DNA of 64,000 bases from contig CM033400.1 of NCBI GenBank assembly GCA_019426215.1, forward strand, positions 10,710,568 through 10,774,567, given 5' to 3'. Below, piece after piece: positions 37,250 to 49,000 of this stretch. Made by a program: the position numbers and the translations under genes. Source of the stretch: Buddleja alternifolia (taxonomy: Eukaryota; Streptophyta; Magnoliopsida; Lamiales; Scrophulariaceae). The notes beneath the pieces were generated by a model. The model was given only the letters and a program-made list of their open reading frames with translations. It had not been told where the DNA came from and searched no databases. Every line of letters begins with the position of its first letter. Position 1 is the stretch's first letter.

Positions 37250-37590
37250 ATATTTGTATATGTGTATATGTGTGGGTGTATGTATATTTGTGTATGTGTG
37301 TGTGTATTTATTTTGTGTATATGTGTATATTTGTGTATGTGCGGGTGTATGTATATTTGTGTATATGTGGATGGGTTTGTGTATATTGCGTATATATTGA
37401 TGGGTGTATGTATATTTGTGTATATGTGGATGGGTGTATGTATATTTGGGTATATGTTCATGGGTGTATGTATATTTGTGTATGTGTGGATGGGTGTATG
37501 TATATTTGTGTATGTGTGGATGGGTGTATGTATATTTGTGTATGTGTGGATGGGTGTATGTATATTTGTGTATGTATATTTGTGTATTTA
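37250..37590. repeat. 30-bp minisatellite inside the CACTA element
   Basis: The unit TATATTTGTGTATGTGTGGA plus TGGGTGTATG repeats in exact 30-bp register at 37501-37560 and in variant form back to about 37260. It produces long open frames on both strands that are repeat artefacts. Confidence 0.9.
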
Positions 37591-37702
37591 CGAAAATATT
37601 TCTCGGTTGAAATTTTGCGGTATTGAAATGACTCGAAATTCGTATAGTCATAGCGAAACAGTATTCTAAACAAAACGCATGACGTTGTCATGCGATCTCG
37701 GA

Positions 37703-37817
37703 ATTTTAGCCATTTGAGATCGTTTAAGGCCTCAAATTTGCGTTTTATTACGAAAATAGGGTATTTTCGTAATAAAACGCAAATTTGAGGCCTTAAACGA
37801 TCTCGAATGGCTAAAAT
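37703..37817. repeat. Near-perfect hairpin inside the CACTA element
   Basis: Arms 37703-37758 and 37762-37817 are reverse complements over about 56 bp with a single mismatch, around a 3-base loop (GGG at 37759-37761). Weaker pairing extends outward to about 37625 and 37900. Confidence 0.9.
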
Positions 37818-38164
37818 CACGAGACCGCAAGGCTATGCCTTACGTTTTGTTCGGAATGCCATTTCGTTATGACAGTGCGAATTTCGTATCATTCCGACAC
37901 AGTCAAAAAAATTTTTAAAATTTTTCCGGGGCCTATTACAGCGGTTTTTTCCAAAACCGCTGTAATAGGCCCCGGAAATATTTTTTTTTTTTTTTTTGAT
38001 AGCGGTTATTTGTATAACCGCTGTAATAGGTATACCCTATTACAGCGGTTTTTAACCGCTGTAATTGGCCTGAACCAATTACAGCGGTACCTATTACAGC
38101 GGTTAAAACCGCTGTAATTGGCCAAAAAAAACCGCTGTAATAGATCATTTCTGTAGTAGTGAGT

Positions 38165-39342
38165 GAGGTGAGAGGCGTGTATGTATGTGTGTGAGTTTCA
38201 CTCTATGTGGGCTCTCTCTCTCTCTCTATATATATATATATGTATGTATTGATGTTTTATTCTTAACCTAATTCATTCTATACAAGTTTATCATGTGAAA
38301 ATTCTTTCTTTTCATTTTTTCCCGTCCACCTCTTTCACAAGTAATTCTTCCAACTCATGTGTTGAGTACAAAGAACACCAAAACTATATTCCTACACTTT
38401 TCTCAATAGCCATTATTCGATATTCTCTTGACTAGCGCTGGTAGAGATAATTGAGGGTATGAAACAAGGTGCGGATACACCCAGAGGTGCAACACGTGAG
38501 ACGTTAGAGCATATCAATCCAAAGAGGTGTAGCAGGGAGTTTCTTAAAAAGACCGTTGTGGATTTGTTCTTCAAGAGATAAACACGTGATAACTTCTCTT
38601 TGTGATTTTTTGAATTTGATGGTACCATGTCAACCTGGCCCTAATTTGGGGATGCCTCATGTTTTTTATTGAATTTTAAAATTTCGTGTTTCTGCTGCAA
38701 CCAGCATCCCCGTAGTTGGACCACGCGATCCCAACAGGAATTCTGGTGGGGCAATTTCTGGTGACGGTGTCGCTGGTTGGAGGTTGTTGCTCTCAACAAC
38801 TAAAGTGATAGTTGATGCAAACATATGCCCCCATTAGTCCACTAATGGCTGTGCAGCTCTCTCCAAGGGTGAATTCAAGTACTTCGTCTTGGATAACATA
38901 GGAAGCATGGGATCAGAAGCTTACTCGGGAGCCCATGATGCACCATGGTTAATTAAAGGGGCGACAAGAAGCAGTGCCACTCGCTCAATAGCTACGCGAG
39001 TGGAACACATTGGGAATATAGATGGAGTTGGTATAGCCGGCGATCACATTCCTTACTAGTGGACGTCCGAGGCATATTATGGGATGCACGGGATTTCTCC
39101 CGAGACCTACGGTTGCATCCCCAGTCGAGCGATTGGAGGAGGTGGTCATTGAACACGATACAATGGATGAAACTTGGACGTCAGTAAGTGAAACAGGATA
39201 AGCAAACAGAAGAGGGGCCAACTCGGGCAATGACACGACGATCTTTTCTCCGTATAGTTGCACGGAATCACTATTGTTACCTTGGCAGTAGCCATAGTAT
39301 CTCACGCTTTAAACTCAGATATTTTTCAAAGATGACATCATT
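38165..39342 (-). other. Gypsy leader region, no intact gene
   Basis: Lies between the CACTA insertion and the 5' LTR of the minus-strand Gypsy element. The frame 39305-38985 is open for 106 codons without a recognised domain. A CT/TA run lies at 38212-38242. Confidence 0.4.
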
Positions 39343-42104
39343 TGATGCCATTCAAAATTCACACCAAGAAATCATAAAATTATGAACGCGACGATGCTAG
39401 AAATTAACACGATAACATAATAAATAAATGAATATGAACGAGGAATTTATTGATTGATACGTACTTTTGCTTTTGAGAGAAAATACAAGTAATATGCTAA
39501 AAGTTTGTAAAATTGCATGTCCCTTTAATGTATGTACATCAATGGCTATATATATCCCTTTGGACATCCCCTTCTCCTCTTATAAGTGTGGTGGGTGAGT
39601 TTGTGTGAGTATGGAGTTAGCGGTGATCACTCTCCCCTATTTTAGAGGTTCATGGGTAGTGGTTTCACTTTGTACAACTTTCTCCTCTCCTCGAGGTATA
39701 CATGTAGCCTTATGCATGAGCCTCATCTTTAGCTAATTGTCGTCTTGCTCATCAGCTCCCTGTAAGGATCGGTATACCCCCACAAGCGATGCCGGCGCAA
39801 CGGAAAAAATAATGTAAAAACACATATATAATGGCATCCCAAGCTAGGGGATCGAAGTAATGCACAACAAAAACTAAAATACGAGTAAAGGGGTTTTAAA
39901 CCGATTACAAGATTTGGGGTTTTATTAAAGTGAGGGTGTATAACCAGAACACAAGGAAAACCACACTAAAAACTTTGGGTCTCATTTTCGAACCTCACCT
40001 CAACATGGAGGGTTTCGAATCAAACCACCATAAGCTCCTAAAGAAAGAAGCTTCTACAAGGACACACCTCAAGCAAGTTCATACGTTGAGCAAAAGATTG
40101 GCTAGATATATGCTTTAAGGAAATGGAGTCTGTGTAGTGAAAGGTGGAAGACAAGAAGAGTTACTAGAAGAAATATCTATGGAAGATAATCTTCTATAAC
40201 TAATCTTCAAGAAGAAGTTCTATGGAAAAAAAGTCTTCAAGAAGCACAAGAGAAGCTAGAAGAAAACTCTAGAGAGGAAGTACTAACCTCAAAACTTTCT
40301 TTCCTTTAAGTTTTCATCAAGAATGAAAGAAGAGCAAGAACACCCACTTGTTATAGCCTCCAAATTCGGTCATATGGTGTTAGAGAGAGGAGAAGACCTA
40401 CTTCTCCTCATTTTGGCAACTCTTATCTACCACTCTATGTGTAAGAAAAGTAGTTTCCATTTTTTTCTTCTTTCCAAAAACATCACTATCAACTTTGACT
40501 AGCTTTGAATTTGAATCTTGTGACTTCATTTAATTAAGTCCAACTTAATTAAAATGGCTCCCAAGTCTTCCAAGACTTGTTAATTAAATAAGCCTTGTGA
40601 TTAATTAGTAGTAAAATTAGTAGCTTAAATAAATTCCTGGATAATAATAATTTCCGTTAATGATTAATCTCCAAGATTAATTAATAGAACAATTATTTTC
40701 CGAAGCCTACTAATTAAAATATTTTCCACTTAATCAATTAATCTCATTAATCAATCTCACTTTAATCCTAAACAGAATTAATATTCACATAGCAATTGAA
40801 CTTTTTTCAGTAAGAGTGTAACCCAATTGTAGGTTCGTTCATGTACTAGTAGTAAGAACACAATCCCGTTGTGCCTTCGCAATTTTCATTGCTAGATTTA
40901 ATTACTCCAAGTATTTTAATCCGACCAAGAATTAATTACCGATTAATTCATGACTCCTACAAATCAAGGTTAGTACTATCCACGCGCCAAGAAGACCTAG
41001 CCATGAACAATTATTAGGTGACCTTTCCGCATTACTATTTTTGCATAAGTAAAATCCTTCCATCAAATATCCTGATCGAATCTAGGACTTGGATGTCAGT
41101 CGAAATCCCAGTAACTCGATTCTATGTATATCGATCTAAGTGACATTGACCAATTTATCAATCAAGAGAGGAAGCACTGCACCTCCTTGTTGCTATGACT
41201 CCGGCCGAAGGTTCCCATGGTCAATACTTTGTGAAGTACATAGGATATGCGCCGATGCTAATGATCAGTAATGGATTCTCTCTTGGCACTCACACGCCAC
41301 CGTACATAACCAGACTGGACCCAATATGCCCCACTTTATGACTCACCTGGAATCGTGTGACAAATCTAAGCACAGTGGACGATGCACGAGACGACCAATG
41401 GTGCCTCAAGTCATGAGGACCAATCTTACACCTACGTAACCGAGGAGATTCTAAATTCGACATTGACTTCAATATGGAATCTCGGCGGGGTTGTTCAGTT
41501 TACTCGATCCCAACGAGAACTCGCATACATGCACTGATGTACACTGTATTGGTATCCATGGAATAGGATACACTCTCCAAGAGTGTGCATTGTATGTACA
41601 AGTCTTTACGAGTCATTGATATCCCTATCTCAATGATTCTATGACTTGGAACATCTTTAATTTAAGACCACAACCTTAGAGACGTATTCCATGATTGGCA
41701 TCACTGGTACCAAACACATCTCATGGCTTAAGAGTGATCCAGGGGACTTTATCTATTTGCATAGAATGATAAGATAAAGAAGAATATGTCTTTTATTAAA
41801 TAACTTGACAAGATACAATATAAGATTGTTTAAAGAGTTGGCTACTACACCTTACAAATGGCGCGTCGGGCACCCAACTCTTTCACTCCCTCCCCAAGCA
41901 TTTTACGAGGTGTTCTATCGTGTTTCGCTGACAAACTAATGACTTACTTTAATCCTTCGTTATCCAACAACTTCCTTTTCAGCCTCTTCATGAGTATTCT
42001 CTCGAGGCCTTGTACTTAGATTAGCCTTCTAAGATTTAGACCAAGAATCCACCATATAACCACCTAGCCCACTTCATCTAGGCCCAATTAGCAAGGTGGA
42101 ATCA
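39343..42104 (-). repeat. 5' LTR of the Gypsy-like element, split by a solo LTR
   Basis: Segments 39343-39760 and 41886-42104 are together colinear with 31061-31714. The interruption lies at the block CATCAGCTCCC / CCAAGCATTTTACGAGG. Confidence 0.72.
39761..41885 (-). mobile_element. Solo LTR (Copia-type) nested in the Gypsy LTR
   Basis: The plus strand starts TGTAAGGATCGG and ends CCAACTCTTTCA, giving TG...CA in both readings. It is flanked by a perfect 5-bp duplication, CTCCC (39756-39760 and 41886-41890). Orientation is taken from the end motif GGCGCAACGGAAAAA, which inversely resembles the 3' end of the other Copia LTRs. Internal frames at 39930-40118 and 41290-41472 are not genes. Confidence 0.88.
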
Positions 42105-42788
42105 GGGATGGATCCATGATCGATACTTTGGGGTTGGGGTGGGGGTGTGGGGTGGGGGTTTTTAGGGAGGAAATATGAACAATTATTAGATTATGAAATA
42201 CAAATGATGTTAATTTACAAAAAAATAATTTCAATAAAATATATATATAGAATATATTTTTGTTAAAGAAGTATGTTAATTTAAATATTTTCAGATTATT
42301 TGTATAGAAAGATAGGGATCTAGTAGTGAGAGATTTTTTTATAACATAAACTTTACATAAAAAAATAATTTTCAATAATAAAATGTACTCAATTTTATGT
42401 AATTCCTCTTTGAATGCAATTAATTTTTCACAAAGAGTGCAAATAATTGATCAACCAATTTGTAGAGTAACATTAATTAATCTTACTTTGATGTACAATG
42501 AAGCTTATATAATTACACAACTTTTCCTTTTTATAATTTTGTATTAGCTTGACGTGCATTTTTATAGAAGGGAGCCAAAAGAATTTTTGATGCATATGTT
42601 CCACAACCTGTTTAAATAAATAAATAAAAAACTAAAATTTGTAGGTATGTTATTTAATATATAAATGAATCTTTTGAAGATCATTTGAGTTTTAAATTCA
42701 AAAAATTATTAAAAGCATTCAATCTAAAAATGATTTGAACACAATTTAAATTGAGACTTGTTATAGTGTATTCGAGTCAACAATATAA
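42105..42788. other. Spacer with a G-rich tract
   Basis: 42121-42165 has six or more runs of G (GGGGTTGGGGTGGGGG). The remainder is AT-rich without a gene. Confidence 0.6.
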
Positions 42789-43244
42789 GGAAAAATTACA
42801 CTTTTCGTCTCATAATTTTTTCCTACTTCAATTTCGGTCCTATTCGTTATAGATTTCTCACATTTAGTCCTATAATTTTTAAAATGTCTCACATTTAGTC
42901 TCAACCGAAGTTTCCATCCAAAATTTGGTGGTCAACTCTATTAGTCAACCTTTTGACCGGTTTTTTTGGGGAGACTTTTTGCGTGAGTGACACATAATAT
43001 TGAATAGAAATATCGTGATAATGAATATAATATGTATGTGAGTGGATTTATGCACGAATTCTCCCCCAAAAAATCGGTCAAAAGGTTGACTACAGAGTTG
43101 ACCACCAAATTTTGGATGGAAACTTCGGTTGAGACTAAATGTGAGACATTTTAAAAATTATAGGACTAAATGTGAGAAATTTATAACAAATAGGACCGGG
43201 ATTGAAGTAGGAAAAAATTATGAGACGAAAAATGCAAATTTTCC
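42789..43244. mobile_element. Mutator-like MITE with perfect 9-bp target duplication
   Basis: Two arms of about 180 bp are inverted repeats (GGAAAAATTACACTTTTCGT against the inverse of the right end, with shared CACATTTAGTC and TTTGGATGGAAACTTCGG blocks). The element is flanked by ACAATATAA at 42780-42788 and 43245-43253. The 9-bp duplication places it with Mutator-like elements. It has no coding capacity. Confidence 0.9.
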
Positions 43245-43253
43245 ACAATATAA

Positions 43254-44579
43254 ATTGAGAATTTTATGTATTTTTTATTGAAAAGAAGAGTTTTATATAT
43301 ACCTACAAATAGAAGTTTATATACCTAAGGCTAAAAATTGTTATTTTGTATATATCTAAGACTAAAAATTGTATACCTACCATTGGAAAAGGAAAAAGAA
43401 AAGCAAAAATATTGCATTGAGAAGAAAGAGTTTTATATATACCTAACATATGGAAGTTTATATACCTAAGACTAAAAGTTGTTATTTTGTATGAACCAAT
43501 TACGCTTGCATGCATTTCGTGGTTTATGATAGTAACACTTCCAATGTCTCTCCTATTGAGCTTGGTTGAACTTGAGTTTATCATGTGTATTGAGCTTGGT
43601 TGAACTTGGGTTTATCATATGCGATGAGTGGACTATACTTGCTATATAATTGAAGAACAATTCAAGAAAAATGATCAAAGTAAAATAAATATAATAGTAT
43701 TTATCTTATGATTTGTTTGATTTAGCCCAATCAGATCTGAATAATAACTTTTTTTTTTCATAAGGTGATAATATATGTCATAATAGGAGAGCTAGCCAAA
43801 TTAATTGCATGTATCCTCACTTAAAAAAAAAAACAGTTTTAGTAATAAAAAAAAATTGCCAAATTAAATAACAATATTAAAGTTGTAAATATATATATAT
43901 ATATATATATAAGAATCTTTATTTTTTCATAAAAAAATATTTTCATGCGTCCTGCTATATATAAAAATAATAATAAATATTGTTGTAATGTTCATCAACA
44001 TTGGCGACTCGGTGATTAGTAAAATAGTGTTTACCAATATTTTCATATGATTGTTTGTCACTAAATTTAGTGTTTACCACTATTTTTATATGATTATTTC
44101 TCATTAAATTGTCATTATACATGTGTCATTAATTTTTTATCGTAGCAACTCAATTCAAGTTCTGATATCTAGCTATAACCATTATTTTGACTAAGTTAAG
44201 TTTATTATCACTTAGTACATGTATTAGTATTTAGAACTTTTATATTGTAGTTAACTTTTTGTCACTAGGTAATACTATTATCTTGTAGCACCTCATACAA
44301 CGTACCTTGGTAAAAATGTCTTGTTAATGTTGTTGATCAACTATCAACTTTATTTTTTCACTTATTACAGTATAATATAGTTTATTTTTAAGAAACGACA
44401 CTAATATCATTATAATTATTAAGAAATTAACATAACAAACCAATCAAAAGATTTGACACTTTGAAGTTACGTATCATCCAACTCAACATTAAAATATGAA
44501 CACATACAAGCCATTATTTTCTTTTCTCCAAGTGCAGTATACACGAATTTTGATTAGAGAATGTAGTATAAATCGAGGG
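43254..44579. other. AT-rich spacer with small repeats
   Basis: Contains a duplicated GTTTTATATATACCTA...TATACCTAAG block (43291-43400 and 43430-43490), a 34-bp duplication of TTGAGCTTGGTTGAACTTG (about 43557 and 43591), a (TA)n run (43888-43911) and a degenerate stretch of GTCACTA-type motifs at about 44020-44290 that may be an old GTGACAA MITE. No gene. Confidence 0.5.
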
Positions 44580-45115
44580 TGTTAGATTAGAGAAAATCCC
44601 GTAGGGAACTTGTATTATTGAGTAACATATTTATAGAGTTACATAAATTTTGTAAACAAGTAAACCCTAAGCTATAAATAAGGAAAGATAAATATAAGAA
44701 AAGGTATTCCAAGCTATAAAGATAAATATAAGGAAATATAAAATAAGGAAAGATCCTATGCTAATCTAGAAGATATATTCTAACACTCCCCGCAGTCGAA
44801 ATAGGAGTTTCTCGAATGCTGAGATTGGACTGAAAATCCAAGAGAAACCGGGACTGTACAATTAGAGAATGTTGTTTAGCAGTAGTATCTTTGATATTCG
44901 TAACTTCTGGGTTGATAGATATAATTTTCAATAGCTCTTGATTAAATCAAGAGGTTGTGTACTACAACGGGCCACGATAGAAGCAATTTCTCTTTCAACA
45001 AATCCCTTCACACCCATATCATGTAATTTTGTGTAAACAATTGAGGAAAAAAAGAGAATGTAAAAACAGAAAAAGGTAAGAATAGGGGCTGAAAATAGAG
45101 TTAAGATATATAGAA

Positions 45116-45154
<39 letters not shown>

Positions 45155-45714
45155 AGAAATAGGGGAGAAGGAGAACATGTAGAAGCCGAGCAAACAACGG
45201 CGGAAAAAAAAATAAAAAAGGAACCCCATAGATACTAAACCCGACTATAGGGCTAGGCGCAATAGAAAATTATACCTTGCACATGAAAGCTTAAGCTCTG
45301 ATACCATATTGAATGACCAACTCTATTAAAAGCTTAAGCTGTTAGAGAGGAGAATCATATAATATTTTATTGATACATCTAACACACCCCCTCACGTGCA
45401 GGCGGTATTTTTTTTAACCAACACTAGCACGTGTAATACTTTTCATAAATGGGTGGCGGTAAGGTTTGAACACGGGACCTCTTTGTTTTTGGCCTGGCTC
45501 TGATACCATGTTAGATTAGAGAAAACCCCGTAGGGAACTTGTATTATTGAGTAACATATTTATAGAGTTACATAAACTTTGTAAACAAGTAAACCCTAAG
45601 CTATAAATAAAGAAAGATAATTATAAGGAAAGATATTCTAAACTATAAAGATAAATACAAGAAAATATAAAATAAGGAAAAATTCTATCCTAATCTAGAA
45701 GATATATTCTAACA
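44580..45714 (-). mobile_element. Short non-autonomous LTR element (TRIM/LARD-like)
   Basis: Two direct repeats of 206 bp, 44580-44785 and 45509-45714, start TGTTAGATTAGAG and end TTCTAACA. The whole is flanked by a perfect duplication, GAGGG (44575-44579 and 45715-45719). CTCTGATACCA adjoins the right LTR, the inverse of the initiator Met-tRNA primer site. The left LTR is followed by CTCCCCGCAG, the inverse of a purine tract. Orientation is therefore minus. The 0.7-kb interior encodes no gag-pol. Confidence 0.9.
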
Positions 45715-46066
45715 GAGGGTATAATATGAGAGAGTTGAATGTAGTGCAAGCTTAAATAAAGACATACCAAGCCATATCAATATGAACCAAGTCGTATTTT
45801 ATTTATATTTTTAATAAAGAAGTATTTTTTAAGAAAAGGATATTCATTCAAGATTATCTAAATAAACAGAAAATAAGAAAAGATATGTAATCTTAAAAGG
45901 CAAACTGTATTAATTTCTAACCAAGTGTAAATATGTGCCCTCCCATTCGTAACTCACTGCATGTATTAATTAAATCATAAACATATGTATTATGTTGGAA
46001 AGTTACATTCTGATTCTGGTTTGCTAAAATTTCAATATAATTGACAAAGCGGTCAACCAATCATAT
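45715..46066. other. Spacer between LTR element and LINE
   Basis: AT-rich, no gene. It ends in the left copy of the LINE target duplication at 46050-46066. Confidence 0.6.
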
Positions 46067-49000
46067 ATTTTTTTTTGAAGAGAAACGGAATAATTATATT
46101 AGGCTAAGTCAGCCACAATCAAAACCAACACATCCTCAGGGATATTAGAAGAATCCCCGGTAACAAGCAAACGAGCACCACGTGCTAAAGAGTGAACAAC
46201 ACAATTACCAGTTCTACGAATGAAAGAAAAACGAACAGAAGAAAAAGAAGCAGATAATAACCGAATATCTGAAACTAAAGAACCCACAGAAGACATGTCC
46301 TCCGATGGTGAATTAATTTTTTGGATGAGGGATAGACAATCACCCTCGAGAACCACATTACTCCAACCATGTAGCAACACCAAGCGGAGCCCATCTACAC
46401 ACGCCAATGCTTCTACCCCTTCAGCCGAACAGTGTCTTGCCAAGAATCTTCTTTGCCAACGCAAACAAGTCCCATTCGAATCTCGAGCAACAATCCCCAC
46501 TCCCACACCTTGCGGGTCAGTAAAAAGGGCTCCATCAAAGTTTATTTTCACCCACCCATTTGCCGGTGGATACCAATGCAGGCATGTTGTATCTATTATT
46601 GGCATTCTTGGATCCTCTGTCAAATTACCAAAACTCTCATGGGAAGACCGAATCATAGAAACAAGTGAATCAGTGGAAATATCGTTATTTTCCATCACCT
46701 TCTGGTTCCTGTGATACCAAAGGTACCATAATACCGTAAGAAACAAACCAAATTGGTCTGCATCAAGCTTACCATGGCAGCTTCTGATCCATGCTTCAAT
46801 TGTATCCTTCCTATCTGATATAACCTGAATCGGTAGCTCCATAACAACCCAAATCAGTCGAGCATATGGGCACAACAGTAAGGTATGTGATAAATCTTCA
46901 TTTTCGGAATCACACCTATGACACCCTTGATACACATCCATTAGGCGTTTTAATAAGTTGTGAGCAGTAGGCAGGGACTGTTTGCATGCTTTCCATGCAA
47001 ATACTCGAATCTTCGGCGGGACACGAGCCTTCCAGATAAATTGCCAAGACACCCCGGTTGGTTTAGGTAAGCTAGAGGACGCGACACCTCTCTTCTCTAT
47101 GTCCTTGGCCAGGTGATAGGCACTTTTCACGTTAAACGTACCTGATTTGGAGAAATTCCAGACAAGGCGATCCATATTATGACTCGAACCCAAAGGTATT
47201 GTTTTGATGATGGCTGCGTCTTTCGGATAGAATACCATATCGATCAGATCAATATTCCACCACTCTGTTTGTTGATCAATGATAGAACTTACTTTTGCAT
47301 TTAAGGGCAGAAATCTGTTACAAATGAATGGGAAAAAATTAGACGGGCGAGGTAGCCATGGATCAGTCCAAATCGACACACTCTTTCCATTACCGATTCT
47401 CCAACGACTACCATGTTTGATGATATGTCGAGCATCAAGAATGCTTCGCCATGTATAAGATGATGCCGATCCCAAAGAAGCCGAAAGGTAATCAGAATCT
47501 GGAAAGTACCGAGCTTTCAAAAGTCTACTAAGAAGGTTGTTTGGGTAATGCATTAATCTCCAGCCCTGCTTAGCTAGCATAGCTAAATTGAATGTCTTCA
47601 ATTCTCAAAACCCCAGTCCACCGTCTTCCTTCTTATGACACAATTTACTCCAAGCCAACCAATGAATTTTTCTACTATTCCTGTTATTCCACCAAAAGTT
47701 CACCATCGTTGATTCAATCTCACGTATCAGAGTATCTGGGAAACGAAAACAGCGTATAGTGTATGTTGGGATAGATTGAACAATGACTTTCAATAAGACT
47801 TCTTTTCCCGCCTGAGAAAGGAATTTTGAACTCCACTCTTCAATTTTCCCACGAATTCTATTCCTCAAAGAAGCAAAGATATCCTTTTTTGATCGACCTA
47901 CTATCGCTGGGAGCCCTAAATATTTTTTATGTTTGTCAGACAGTTGAACACCCAGGATAGTAGCTAGACCTCGGGCTAACGATCGCGAAACATTGTTGCT
48001 GACGACCAAAGATGATTTTTGTAGATTGATTTCTTGACCGGACGCCAAAGCATACTTGTGAAGAATGTCTTTAACTACCCACATCGATTGTGCATCCGCC
48101 CCCATGAAAATAAGTGTATCATCTGCAAACAGAAGATGAGAAATAATCGGTGCACCCGGACAAATACTAACCCCTCTGATTTCTCCTTTTCTTTCCTCAG
48201 CCTGGATAAGACAACTAAATACTTCTGCACAAAATAGGAAAAGATAAGGTGAAAGCGGGTCACCCTGTCGGATACCTCGTTGAGGTACTAAGTATCCAAA
48301 CTGGGTCCCCGTGAGCATGAAAGAATATGTTACAGATCGCACACACATCATAATCAGGTCAATCACCCTTTTATTAAAACCAACCCTCAAAAGAACTCTC
48401 TCTAGAAAGATCCATTCCACTCTGTCATACGCTTTGCTCATATTGAGTTTAAGAGCTGCGAAACCCTCCTTACCAGTATTCTTGTTTTTCAAAAAGTGGT
48501 TAATTTCATACGCTATCAAAATGTTATCAGTGATAAGCCTACCAGGGATAAAAGCGGATTGGGATTCAGAAATAATGTCATTTAAAATAGGTTTGAGCCG
48601 ATTGGCTATGCATTTAGATATAATCTTATAAACGACATTACACAGAATAATTGGGCGAAACTGGGAGACTGAGTCAGGTTTATCAATTTTGGGTATAAGT
48701 ACAATATGTGTGTAGTTAAATTTGGGAAGAAAGGACTTATTATTTAACGAATCAAGCACACACACAGAAATGTCATTGCCAATCAGGTGCCAGAAATGCT
48801 GGAAAAAAATAGGGGACATACCGTCGGGACCTGGAGATTTGAGTGTATGCATCTGGTTCAGAGCAATTTTAACTTCTGTGGAAGTATACGGGCTGCAAAG
48901 AGACCGATTCATAGCTTCTGACACCCGAGGTTGGACCGATTCCAAAACTTCATCAAGGATTGTAGCTGGTGGATCAATAGAAGAAAAAATCTGTTTGAAG

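Larger units (their letters stand above)
36676..38161. mobile_element. Non-autonomous CACTA (En/Spm-type) transposon
   Basis: Ends are CACTACTACAAAAAGAG and the inverse CACTACTACAGAAATG. They are flanked by a perfect 3-bp duplication, AGT (36673-36675 and 38162-38164), exactly as for CACTA elements. Both subterminal regions are packed with ATTACAGCGGTT in alternating orientations: about 13 copies at 36690-36985 and about 10 at 37930-38145, the arrangement of TnpA-type binding arrays. The interior has a CT-rich leader, a GCCGCC/CCACCA run, a 30-bp minisatellite and a long near-perfect hairpin. There is no transposase. Confidence 0.93.
31061..42104 (-). mobile_element. Ty3/Gypsy-like LTR retrotransposon, decayed and repeatedly invaded
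   Basis: Two homologous LTR-like segments, 31061-31714 and 39343-42104 (the latter split by a solo LTR), flank minus-strand gag and protease remnants. Shared LTR blocks include the CATCAATGGCTATATATAT region, CATTTTACGAGGTGTTC and GGCAAGGTGGAA. Minus-strand LTR ends are CA (GGTGTGAATTT...CA). RT and integrase were not seen. No target duplication is readable. Insertions of three other elements account for most of its 11-kb span. Confidence 0.7.

Noticed and set aside
37441..37590. Regularly spaced 30-bp repeats resembling a CRISPR array
   Set aside because: The units are contiguous with no spacers and lie in a plant transposon; this is a minisatellite.
37141..37820. Several overlapping open frames of 100-160 codons on both strands
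   Set aside because: They are translations of the 30-bp TATATTTGTGTATGTGTGGA minisatellite and CCACCA run inside the CACTA element.
42088..42375. 95-codon minus-strand frame
   Set aside because: AT-rich sequence running out of a G-rich tract; no family features.
46220..46714. 164-codon plus-strand frame
   Set aside because: It is the antisense of the LINE RNase H region and has no domain of its own.
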